Of a DNA stretch of 64,000 nt, positions 49,201-56,533 are shown piece by piece. Both the position numbers and the translations under genes were made by a program. The first letter of the stretch is position 1. Each line of letters starts with the position of its first letter. This DNA comes from Betaproteobacteria bacterium (GTDB taxonomy: Bacteria; Pseudomonadota; Gammaproteobacteria; Burkholderiales; JACQAP01): contig JACQAP010000021.1 in assembly GCA_016194905.1 (NCBI GenBank), forward strand, positions 62,001-126,000, read 5' to 3'. The notes under the pieces were generated by a model. The model ran no database searches. It saw only the letters and a list, made by a program, of their open reading frames with translations, and was not told the origin of the DNA.

Positions 49201-49440
49201 GTAATAAAAGAACGATGCAACATCCGCGTCGCCTTCGTCGACCTGGTACCAAAGGGATTGCTGCTTGCGGCGTTCAAGATAGCTGGCCACGAGCGTCGTC
49301 TTCCCGCACCCAGGTGGGCCCGTCACCCAGACAACGGATTTCCGAGTGGCATCCAGCATGGCGAAGAGGCGATCCCGAGGCAGGATGCCCGCGAAGCTTG
49401 GACGCGTCGTTTTGGCGAGGGAAACCGATCTTGTGCTCAT
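46216..49440 (-). CDS. Large MalT/SARP-like transcriptional regulator (NTPase-TPR-wHTH-BTAD)
   Basis: A protein of 1074 residues from the ATG at 49440; GTG codons at 49503 would add 21. The layout is: P-loop NTPase with Walker A GPPGCGKT at 41-48, then a STAND/LuxR-MalT-like arm (VLISRSDPPPLMARL; WAAGLILTLEQ), a long helical TPR-like region (about 400-790), an OmpR-type winged helix (about 825-920, LGPFRLLRGNVPIVSSGKGQ) and a BTAD domain (about 920-1074) as in SARP/AfsR activators. Such ATP-driven switches activate target genes on binding an inducer. Nothing is transcribed divergently close by; the lipoprotein genes downstream are plausible targets. Confidence 0.85.
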   Translation of the reverse strand: MSTRSVSLAKTTRPSFAGILPRDRLFAMLDATRKSVVWVTGPPGCGKTTLVASYLERRKQQSLWYQVDEGDADVASFFYYLGLAASELRRRPQLRLPQLTPEYHAAISAFARRYFQTLYAHLGAPFAMVLDGYHEVSAQSVFHDAIRVALSEVPADCIVVLISRSDPPPLMARLRANQAMEVLGWENLRLTQEESNAIVRQRGHYLSDRTLTELYEKTQGWAAGLILTLEQVAGRDSIAQVPELSTPQLVFDYLAGEIFEKSDSRTQTFLLNTAYLPQMTAEMARSLTGESDAGTILARMYHENYFVTLKQARPEPVYQYHPLLREFLLSRVAEAFDKDTRIGLQRKAAALLEANGLVGECVSLLREIDDWEHMVEVIRSRAEAMLNRGMAETLAQWVVALPKEVQQQHPWTLYWIAVARMHASPREGRILHEQAYDLFRAQKDQDVVGLMLSCSGAMDSILYELDDFTLLDRWIPIMDELLRAHPEMLSRPVGTRLETSLLASMVVRQPHHPDLEKWVEHAYMASAAHDDPDLRMLVEPRVAIAIIWGGHYPKASAVIEGMRRLTSRHEVSPFALSMMRLAEVMYFMLTAQHDECLRSVQEGLEIERAAGVNVTSHQLLVFGAGGMLTCGDLDAARAMLDEFATLPRTPARFDLCLFHLFSTWHAMLSQDNLRAFQQQKLALRTAIEVGCPYFEVLCRLAAAEVLYEGGERTNAMAQFQQAYDLGRPIKNHLLEFTGLMSYARVALEDNRRRRSGLLALRQALAVGKPRNFVTFTLWRPDPLARLMSRALEARIEPDYAAEIIRRCGLTLDSARAALSGWPWPFKVHTLGPFRLLRGNVPIVSSGKGQKRPLDLLKVLIAHGGREVSETHITEALWPRIDGDSAHRSFTSTLHRLRKLLGEDRSLVLSEGKLSLDGRYVWTDTWALEQLTALIDLSWRGRRDNIDKSAIAAFGDRLLELYRGPFLGNEADEPWSQTLRQRLRNRYVRTASDIARFWQQAGDTERAVDYLHRVLDVDDLAESVYRQLMQCYVELGRVAEAVEGYARCRSVLAARLGVEPSMETRGIYEKLVNLQ

Positions 49441-49979
49441 GCTTGTCGCGCGCCTCACCGGCTCCAAGCCGATGTTACCGGACGGAGGTTTGGACTCCAC
49501 CACGCGGTGATCATGGCGCGGCTCGCCTCTGGATCGCTTCTACTTCTTTAGGCTGTGGGAGTCGCGAACACCGGCTTGGGGATTCGCCCAAGCGGACTCT
49601 TACTATGGCTGTAGCCGGCGTCACCAGATACTCTTGCAGGTATCATCGTAACGCCTCAATGCAAGAGACCAAGCCGGCTGCGCATATGCGCTGGGAAGCG
49701 CAGACGCGATTGTACCAACAGCGAAAGTCGCGTCGTCATACTCACGCGTCCCCCTCTGAGATTCTGACGATCCGCCGATGCTAGCGGAATATTTGCCGAC
49801 CCTTACTAGCGTTTCGAAGCAATCATACTATGCGGTTGATCGGGTATGGAAGGCCGGATGGGGTGGCTTTCTGCGCTTAGCAAATGCCCGGGCTCGGCAA
49901 AAAATTCGATCAGCTCCCTGATTGCGCCTGCCCGTGAGGTCGGTAGTTTGTCATGCATGCGCGCATGCTACGAGCTACT

Positions 49980-50130
49980 TGTTGATTTCTCCGCGCAGTT
50001 AACCCACTTTTTCGTTGGCACATAACCCGCACGGGAAGACAGCAACCACTTGGATCTACAGCGGAATCCCAATGCAAAAACGGATCTGTCCGAAATGGAA
50101 AACAGGGTCAATTAACAGTAAAAATAAACA
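49980..50130 (+). mobile_element. 151-bp IS21-like miniature element, copy A
   Basis: It starts TGTTGATTTCT and ends AAAAATAAACA. Internal landmarks CAGTTAACCCAC near the left end and GGGTCAATTAACAGT near the right are typical of IS21-family ends. It has the same length and order of landmarks as copies at 58752 and 63227, and the same orientation as copy B. The surrounding 1-kb gap (49504-50511) contains no convincing gene. Confidence 0.7.
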
Positions 50131-50511
50131 ATTAAGCGGATTGGCGCGCGGGCGTGGTCATGCGCGCGCGGCGATTCTTAGAGACCAGTGCGAGGGGGGC
50201 GGCGGGACAGGAGGCGTGGGCGCGTGCGGGGCAACACTGGCGACAGTTCAGGGAGCTTGATGCGAGACCCGGTAGTTCGGGCATAGTGTCGCGAGACGTA
50301 CTCTTTTCCAAGTCAGCCATGGTCCGTCAACGGCCATAAGCGGCTATACAGCCAATTTTGTGAAAGCGGTCGTTCGACGGCGCAACCAGCCCTGAGCGGA
50401 CATCCAAGGATTCGAGTTGCCACGTTCTGTCGAGAGGGTGCGAGCGAACGGGGGCGCCGAAAAGAACTCAAGACCGGTGGATCTAGCGAGAGAACCTAGA
50501 CCTGGACCGCG

Positions 50512-51309
50512 TCAACCATGAACTGATTTCGACGAGGAATAACCTAATTTGCGCGACACGCTCTCAGCAGCGCTGCGCAATGCACGTACCAGCGTGCCGT
50601 CCCAGGAGATATCGAGATCGCGTTCAGAGCCAAGAAGAGTTATCACAGCGACGACGGCACCTCGATGATCAAAGATCGGAGCCGCCAAGGCGTTCGTTCC
50701 GGGAGTGACCGTACCTTGGATGCGAGAAAGCCCATGCTGCCTTACCGTCTTCACGAGCGTATCCAGATCTTTCTTGGTCTTCGGGGCTAGGGTTCCTGTC
50801 GACCGACGGTTCGCTTCGAGTTCAGCCGCGACTAGCTTGTGCGTCACCGATTCTGGCAAGAAGGCGATGAAGGCAAGTCCCGTCGCTGACCACGTCAGTG
50901 GCATGACCGCGCCCACTCGTGCCAGAACGAAAGCTGGTCGCCGCGACGCCAATACGCGGACAACAGTCGGTCCCTGATCCCCCCAGACCGCGAGCAGTCC
51001 GCTCTCGCTGGTTGACTCTCGTAACTCCTCCAGAACCACGGTGGCAAGGCCGATGGCGTCAATCCGACCCTGACGGGCCAGGCCAAGCTCAAGCGCGAAG
51101 TTCGCCAGGTCATAGCGACCGGTCGCCGAGTCTTGATCGACGAGTCCTAAGCGACCCAAGCTCACCAGGTACCGGTGGGCCTTAGCTGCCGGCATGTGAG
51201 CCGCTTTTGCTAGATCGCGCAGCATCATGGCTCGCCCTTCGCCGACCAGCGCGCGAAGCAGGCGGCCTGCGACCTCTACCGACTGGACGCCTTGTTGCGA
51301 CGCCTTCAC
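50512..51309 (-). CDS. IclR-family transcriptional regulator
   Basis: A 265-residue regulator. The N-terminal winged HTH (about 8-70: VQSVEVAGRLLRALVGEGR, LRDLAKAAHMPAAKAHRYL) is followed by the IclR effector domain (about 80-255). It is divergent from the binding-protein gene at 51555, and a 19-bp palindrome sits in the space between (51491-51509). It probably controls that gene and the monooxygenase; IclR proteins often respond to aromatic acids. The effector is not readable. Confidence 0.88.
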   Translation of the reverse strand: MKASQQGVQSVEVAGRLLRALVGEGRAMMLRDLAKAAHMPAAKAHRYLVSLGRLGLVDQDSATGRYDLANFALELGLARQGRIDAIGLATVVLEELRESTSESGLLAVWGDQGPTVVRVLASRRPAFVLARVGAVMPLTWSATGLAFIAFLPESVTHKLVAAELEANRRSTGTLAPKTKKDLDTLVKTVRQHGLSRIQGTVTPGTNALAAPIFDHRGAVVAVITLLGSERDLDISWDGTLVRALRSAAESVSRKLGYSSSKSVHG

Positions 51310-51460
51310 AGGAAATATTCCTGCCTAATAAAGCTGCGATCAAGTTTGCAGCCATACCTCGTTGTGCTCTGCACGAGCGTGTGGTTATGAGTCCGGTCGT
51401 TGGTCATGGTCGTGATCACTATCCTGCGATGCCTCAATTCTAGCAGATTACGTATTGCGG

Positions 51461-51489
51461 TTGACAATATCCTATATCGTAATTACCAT
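51461..51489 (+). promoter_or_regulatory. Sigma70-type promoter for the binding-protein gene
   Basis: TTGACA at 51461-51466, 17-bp spacer, TACCAT at 51484-51489. It lies 66 bp before the ATG at 51555. Confidence 0.65.
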
Positions 51490-51490
51490 A

Positions 51491-51509
51491 TTCGTAACTT
51501 AATTACGAA
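51491..51509. promoter_or_regulatory. Candidate IclR operator palindrome
   Basis: TTCGTAACTTAATTACGAA is a perfect 7-bp inverted repeat with a 5-bp centre, located two bases after the -10 box. Extra CGTAA half-sites flank it (51479 and 51513). The position would block transcription start or early elongation. Confidence 0.65.
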
Positions 51510-51554
51510 ACCCGTAACTCAAGGATAGCCAACCAATAAACTAAGGAGGGAGCC

Positions 51555-52757
51555 ATGACTGCATCGTCGCTGTATAAGTCTTTGATCCTGGCCGGAGCAC
51601 TGGCGTGGCTGGGAACAGACGTGAGCTTTGCGGAGAAGCGCTATGGGCCCGGCGTCACCGATACAGAAATAAAGATCGGTCAGACCATTCCCTATAGCGG
51701 CCCGGTTAGCGCCACGGGGATGGTCGGCAAGGCGCACACTGCCTACTTCGATATGATCAACGAGCGCGGTGGTGTCAATGGCCGCAAGATTCGGCTTATC
51801 TCATTGGACGATGGCTACAACCCCGCCAAAACCGTCGAGCAAACTCGGAAGCTCGTCGAGCAGGAAGAGGTATTGTTCATCTTCGGTTCGCTCGGCACGG
51901 CATCCAACAGCGCGATCAAAAAATACCTCAATGGGAAACAGGTACCGCACTTGTTTATTAACGTGCTCGGTTCGAAATTCAACGATCCGACGCACTTTCC
52001 CTGGACAATGCCCTTCCAACCCAGCCCGCAAGTGGAGGTGCAGGCTTTCTTACTCCACCTCCTTCGCGAACAGCCCGATGCCAGGATCGCCGTGCTCTAC
52101 CAGAACGACGATCTCGGCAAGGACTATTTGAGAGCGACAAGAGAATTGTTGGGGGACAAGGCCGTGCGCATGATCGTAGCCGAGGCAAGCTACGAGGCGA
52201 CCGACCCGAGCGTCGATTCGCAAATAGCCAGCCTCAAAGCTTCGGGTGCCGACACACTGTTGATCGCTACGACTCCCAAATTCGGCGCATTTGCAATTCG
52301 AAAAATCTACGACATTGCCTGGCAACCCATGCGATTTATTGCTTACCCGAGCACCTCGATTGGGGCAACGCTGACCCCGGCGGGATTGGGGAAATCAGCG
52401 GGTCTTTTTTCCGCAGCCTTTCTGAAGGATCCAACTGATCCAGTCTGGCAGCAAGACGCGGGGGTGACAGAATGGTTTGCATGGATGAAGCGATACCATC
52501 CTAGAGGAGATGTGGCGGATGCGTTCAACGTCTTGGGCTACTCGGGTGCGCAATTGCTGGTTGAGGTGCTACGGCGTTGCGGTGATGATCTGACGCGCGA
52601 GAATGTGATGAAACAAGCCGCGAGTCTGAAGGATGTGGATCTTACGATGCTGTTGCCGGGAATCAAGATCAACACGAGCTCAACCGACTACCAACCCATC
52701 AGACAGGCGCAGCTTCAGCGCTTCGATGGGAATCGATGGGTTAAGGTTGGGAAGTGA
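51555..52757 (+). CDS. ABC transporter substrate-binding protein (Leu/Ile/Val type)
   Basis: A 400-residue periplasmic protein with a signal peptide (through SFA-EKRY, residue 26) and a type I periplasmic-binding fold (Peripla_BP_6): EIKIGQTIPYSGP, AYFDMINERGGVNGRKI, DDGYNPAKTVEQTRKLVEQE and YQNDDLGKDYL. Many such proteins in betaproteobacteria bind aromatic acids. There is no LivH/M/G/F permease or ATPase gene nearby, so it would need a transporter encoded elsewhere. AAGGAGGGAG precedes the ATG. It probably forms a unit with the monooxygenase gene 105 bp downstream. Confidence 0.9.
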   Translation: MTASSLYKSLILAGALAWLGTDVSFAEKRYGPGVTDTEIKIGQTIPYSGPVSATGMVGKAHTAYFDMINERGGVNGRKIRLISLDDGYNPAKTVEQTRKLVEQEEVLFIFGSLGTASNSAIKKYLNGKQVPHLFINVLGSKFNDPTHFPWTMPFQPSPQVEVQAFLLHLLREQPDARIAVLYQNDDLGKDYLRATRELLGDKAVRMIVAEASYEATDPSVDSQIASLKASGADTLLIATTPKFGAFAIRKIYDIAWQPMRFIAYPSTSIGATLTPAGLGKSAGLFSAAFLKDPTDPVWQQDAGVTEWFAWMKRYHPRGDVADAFNVLGYSGAQLLVEVLRRCGDDLTRENVMKQAASLKDVDLTMLLPGIKINTSSTDYQPIRQAQLQRFDGNRWVKVGK

Positions 52758-52862
52758 GGTTGGAGCGACCCTAGAGTTGATGTATGCCATCGAAACGAAA
52801 ACCTCGGCGAGGATCTCTCTCAAAGAGCACCTCAACCCGGACCACGCGGCGGGGGTCCCTCA

Positions 52863-54062
52863 GTGACGCTGCGAATAGCGATAGTAGGAGGTGGTCTTGG
52901 CGGACTTGCAGCCGCGCTGTTCCTTCAGAAGGCGGGACTGGACGTAACGGTCTACGAGCAGGCGCCAGAGCTGAGGGAGCTGGGCGCGGGGATTGTGATC
53001 CCACCCAACATGGTGCGCCCGTTGGACAAACTTGGGCTCGCCGACAATCTGCCGGACTTCGCCGTTCGGCTTGAGGCCGCCTGGGAGTTCCGTCGTTGGA
53101 AGGACGGCCAGGTGCTGTTCGTCCAACCCATGGGAGAAGAGTGCGAGCGCCTCTACGAGGTGCCCTGCTACGTCGCCCACCGGGCGGACATATTGGCCCT
53201 GTTCCAGCAAGCGCTCTCTGCGCAACAGGTCCACCTGGATCATCGCTGCGTCGAAGTGACTCAGCTGGAGAACGAAGTGGAACTTACCTTCGCCAGTGGG
53301 TCCGGCCGGGAAACGACGGTGACCTCGGACGTGGTCATCGGCGCGGACGGCATTCACTCGATGGTCAGGGAGATGATCGCCCCAAAGATTGGCGCCCGCT
53401 TCTCCGGGCTATGCGCCTTCCGTTGTCTGGTCCCCGCCGAAAAGGCACCAGACATGGCTCGTCGTCCAGTGCAAACGCTGTGGGTCGGCCCCGGCCGCCA
53501 CTTCGTGCACTATCCGGTCTCCGGAGGACGGTTGGTCAACATAGTCGCGATCGTTCCTGCTGGCGACTGGCGGACCGAGTCCTGGACGGCCGATGGCCAG
53601 ATCTCGGACCTGATCGAGGAGTTCGAGGGCTGGGACGACCGCCTGAATCGGTTAATCGCCGCCGCCACCCACACCAAGCGCTGGGCTCTGTACGACCGGG
53701 TCCCGCTCGAACAGTGGACCGAGGGCCGCATCAGCCTTCTTGGCGATGCCGCGCACGCGATGCTCCCGTTCTTCGCGCAGGGCGCAGCGCAAGCGATCGA
53801 GGACGGCGCGGTTCTCGCCGCTTGTCTGCGCACTGCCAGCCGCGACTCGCTACCTCAGGCGCTGCGGCGCTACGAGGAGATCCGCCGGCCACGAGCCAGC
53901 GAAGTCCAATTGATGAGCCGTGGCAGGGAAGTGCTGAACCACTTGCCAGATGGCCCCGAGCAGCGGCAACGTGATGCTGAGTTCGCGAACAGCCACCCTC
54001 TTCGCCAGAGCGCATGGCTGTACGGACACAACTTGGAAGCCGATTTAGTGAAACCAGCATAG
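52863..54062 (+). CDS. FAD-dependent aromatic monooxygenase (salicylate / 3-hydroxybenzoate 6-hydroxylase type)
   Basis: A 399-residue class A flavoprotein hydroxylase. FAD/NAD motifs are GGGLGG near 9-14, the DG motif DVVIGADGIHSMVR near 156 and the GD motif GDAAHAMLPFFAQGAAQAIEDG near 288. Length matches 3-hydroxybenzoate 6-hydroxylase, 6-hydroxynicotinate monooxygenase and salicylate hydroxylase. If it is the first of these, its product is gentisate and it would feed the pathway at 18-24 kb. Substrate choice among these relatives is not readable. The start is GTG at 52863, with GGGGGTC upstream. Confidence 0.82.
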   Translation: MTLRIAIVGGGLGGLAAALFLQKAGLDVTVYEQAPELRELGAGIVIPPNMVRPLDKLGLADNLPDFAVRLEAAWEFRRWKDGQVLFVQPMGEECERLYEVPCYVAHRADILALFQQALSAQQVHLDHRCVEVTQLENEVELTFASGSGRETTVTSDVVIGADGIHSMVREMIAPKIGARFSGLCAFRCLVPAEKAPDMARRPVQTLWVGPGRHFVHYPVSGGRLVNIVAIVPAGDWRTESWTADGQISDLIEEFEGWDDRLNRLIAAATHTKRWALYDRVPLEQWTEGRISLLGDAAHAMLPFFAQGAAQAIEDGAVLAACLRTASRDSLPQALRRYEEIRRPRASEVQLMSRGREVLNHLPDGPEQRQRDAEFANSHPLRQSAWLYGHNLEADLVKPA

Positions 54063-54700
54063 GATCCCAAGGTTGAGCGGATCGAATCCCATCCCTTGTG
54101 TCACCGCCTTGGCTGCCATCGTCTTCGCCCGCTCGTTGTCGGCGATGCTGCTAGCAAGACGCGACCTTGCGCCCCGACTCTGGCCTCGCGCCTCTCTATC
54201 GACGCCGTGATGATCTTCGAAGGCGGGATACAAGCACTCCTTCTGCTTCTCGACGATCATGGCTGACTCGAATTGCGAGACCTCAGCCGTGAGATTCTCC
54301 GGGTCGCCTCCCAAGGTTGTGTCCGCCTTCTGGCATGTCTGCGAAGACACGATCAAGCGCCTCTATAGCAGACAATCGTCACCTTCAGCTTTGGGTCGAT
54401 CTCGGCCGTTACGACATCCAGGTTTTGGTCACGCTAGGTGACCTGTCCGGGCGACACTAGCCCAATGCCCCAATTGCGAGGTAGTCAGGGATGGGGTGCC
54501 TTAGCGCATCCCTTGCGCGTCGTCCTAGCCTTCTCCTAAGGTGGGGAACCCTAACTGGCCGCCACCTGCGCCTCGGCGGGAAGCCGCAGGCCCGTTATAA
54601 AGCTATCCAATCCCCTTGGAAAGTTCGTCCAAAATAACGGCTGATCTATCGTTTCGATCTATTCCAATAACGGTGCCGCCTCGACAGACGCTTCCGAGGT

Positions 54701-54937
54701 TTAAAAAAGGGTCCGTGAAAACGAGGGAAGCCCACTGTCTCCCAGCGCATCGAGCAGGTGATTGCGGGCTGCCTCGCGCGATCTCTGCAGCAGATAACCG
54801 GGACGCCAGACCAGCGACCCGATCAGATACGGCGCAGGCTGGGCCCGGATATATCCGACTGCGCGGATGCCGCGTTCGAGCATCCACGCTTCGAAGTCGA
54901 ATCCATCCGGATTGGCGTTTCGTGGGGTCTGTCAACC
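54701..54937 (-). pseudogene. ComEC/Rec2 N-terminal fragment
   Basis: Reading the minus strand from about 54937 gives NANPDGFDFEAWMLERGIRA, VGYIRAQPAPYLIG, and then RSREAARNHLLDALGD, ending at a stop at 54701. The (N)P-x-GFD-x-EAW-x-x-x-x-GIRA-x-GY-(I/V)R pattern is characteristic of the periplasmic segment of the competence channel ComEC. No further ComEC sequence is visible on either side, so it looks like a relic. The rest of the 1.4-kb gap 54063-55430 contains no supportable gene. Confidence 0.5.
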
Positions 54938-55430
54938 AACATATGAAAGCCGTTGAATCAGTTAAGGATTCTACGTCTTTATGACAGGACAGTTACGCAG
55001 CTAGCTACACAGACGCGGTTGATCACGCATTGTTTATGCTCTTCCGATTCTGCCGCTCGCCTTGCCCGCACATGATCGGCCCTTACTCTTTTCCATTTTT
55101 CGTTTGGCAAAAATTGATGCAAAGCGCATTCTAACTACTGCACTTATGCAGACATTTGTGCAACTTTTACCGGTGACTGCAGCTGTTACAGATCCGCACC
55201 GCACAATTATTTTTCGTAATTGGACGATTGCAAATTCCTTAGCCCTTGGCATCGCTGTTGCCATGAGCTGAGTCGATCTTTGTTGCCGCCGTTGACATCA
55301 GGTGGTGGTGGCGTCTGCCAGGCATGTTGCTTGTGCCTCGGGCAGCTTGGCTATCGCAATGGGGCGGGATTGGTAGCTGCGTGGCTCGCGTGCCGATCTT
55401 TCCCAGATTCGAACAAGGGGGGGGTGCGAC

Positions 55431-55694
55431 GTGAAAGTCCTGTCCAAGGAAAAAATTAGGTTGCTGGCAGAAAAAAACGGTTGGTCGCTGGCGTATGCAG
55501 AAGGCTTTATCGATGGTGAAGCCTTTCGCCGGCGCGGCAAAACGCTATCTGCGTATGCCCAGATCGGAATCGATGAATATTGCCTGGGCCTCAGAGCCAG
55601 TTACTATGAGCAGCAAATTATTGAGCGCCAACACATTACTCAAATGGCGAGCGTTTCCGGACAGCCTACAGCACGCTCGTCATTAAAAGTCTGA
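55431..55694 (+). CDS. Small hypothetical protein
   Basis: An 87-residue frame starting with GTG at 55431, with AAGGGGGGGG about 7 bases upstream. The composition is protein-like (LAEKNGWSLAYAEGFIDGEA, FRRRGKTLSAYAQIGIDEYCL, GLRASYYEQQ) with helix propensity, but no family is recognised. It sits in a region of mobile-element relics and has lower GC than the housekeeping regions. Confidence 0.5.
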   Translation: MKVLSKEKIRLLAEKNGWSLAYAEGFIDGEAFRRRGKTLSAYAQIGIDEYCLGLRASYYEQQIIERQHITQMASVSGQPTARSSLKV

Positions 55695-56202
55695 AGATTC
55701 GGTCGATCCCGTCGATGCTACGATAGTTCCCCGCCGCAGCGGTTAGGCCACCGCAGGCAGCGTTATCGCGTGACAACGTGACGTTCGTCCGTCGCACCTG
55801 TGATTTCCTGCCGGATTCTTTTTTCGCCCCAATTATTACTTCGGTTTGGCTTTGTCGCGCTCCGCCGAGCGACGATCCTTTTCAGTTTCAATTGCCCTAC
55901 ACGTCACACATCGGTGTCCGATAGTCGGAGTTTCCTTCTCCTCAAAATTTTGTATTGGCCAGAAGGGGCACTCCGGCATTGAGTGCCACAGTTCCGTACC
56001 GATAAGCCGTCTGAACATTTTCTATATTCTTTTTGTACTTCGTACACCGAAATGACGGATGGCGCTTTCCGTTTGCAAGACAGAAAGTATACCAAACACA
56101 CCGATCGCCTCAGCGTGCCGTGGCCGAGCCGTAAGCTTCCCCAAATCGTAGACACCTTGGGAGTAGAACTTTCTGGCAGGATTATTGGGTCAGGAGGTTC
56201 GG
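55695..56202. other. 508-bp gap, one doubtful small frame
   Basis: Nothing certain is visible. A 60-residue minus-strand frame at 55836-56018 (LIGTELWHSMPECPFWPIQN, GHRCVTCRAIETEKDRR) has a C-x2-C pair and a plausible small zinc-ribbon look, but a weak ribosome site. The region is poorer in GC than the housekeeping part of the window. Confidence 0.3.
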
Positions 56203-56469
56203 ATGAAGAAATCGAAATTCACGGAGTTGCAGATCGTGGCGATCCTGAAGGAAGCCGATGCGGGGATGCCGGTCAACGAAATTTGGCGCAAACACGGGAT
56301 CAGTTCGGCGACCTACTACAAGTGGAAGGCCAAGTACGGCGGGCTGGACATGGCGGAGCTGAAGCGGGTGAAAGAGCTGGAAGCTGAAAACGCCAAGCTC
56401 AAGCGGATGTATGCCGATCTGGCCCTGGAGAATCAAGCGATCAAGGCGGTGCTGAACCGAAAACTGTAA
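56203..56469 (+). mobile_element. IS3-family transposase OrfA
   Basis: An 88-residue HTH protein (MKKSKFTELQIVAILKEADA, GMPVNEIWRKHGISSATYYKWK, then a leucine-zipper-like coiled coil ELKRVKELEAENAKLKRMYA). This is typical of IS407-group OrfA, the DNA-binding half of the IS3 transposase. GTCAGGAGG precedes the ATG. OrfB should follow but is cut off (see next entry), so the element cannot move by itself. Confidence 0.85.
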
Positions 56470-56524
56470 CGCCATCCGAGCGCCGGGAAGCGGTGCGGAT
56501 CATGGTGGAGGAACAAGCGTTGTC
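56470..56524 (+). pseudogene. IS3-family OrfB remnant (about 18 codons)
   Basis: Immediately after OrfA the frame TPSERREAVRIMVEEQALS matches the beginning of IS407-type OrfB. It stops matching at about 56524, ten bases before the end of the minus-strand phosphoesterase gene. The whole DDE catalytic core is absent, so the element was cut here, probably in the event that joined it to the phosphoesterase gene. Confidence 0.7.
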
Positions 56525-56533
56525 TTCTCGGCC

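Noticed and set aside
49980-50130. Integron attC site as an explanation of the 151-bp elements
   Set aside because: The ends have the wrong polarity and lack the GTTRRRY / RYYYAAC pair; IS21-like inverted ends fit better.
54045-54356. 103-codon minus-strand frame downstream of the monooxygenase
   Set aside because: It overlaps the monooxygenase 3' end, has no recognisable domain and low-complexity composition.
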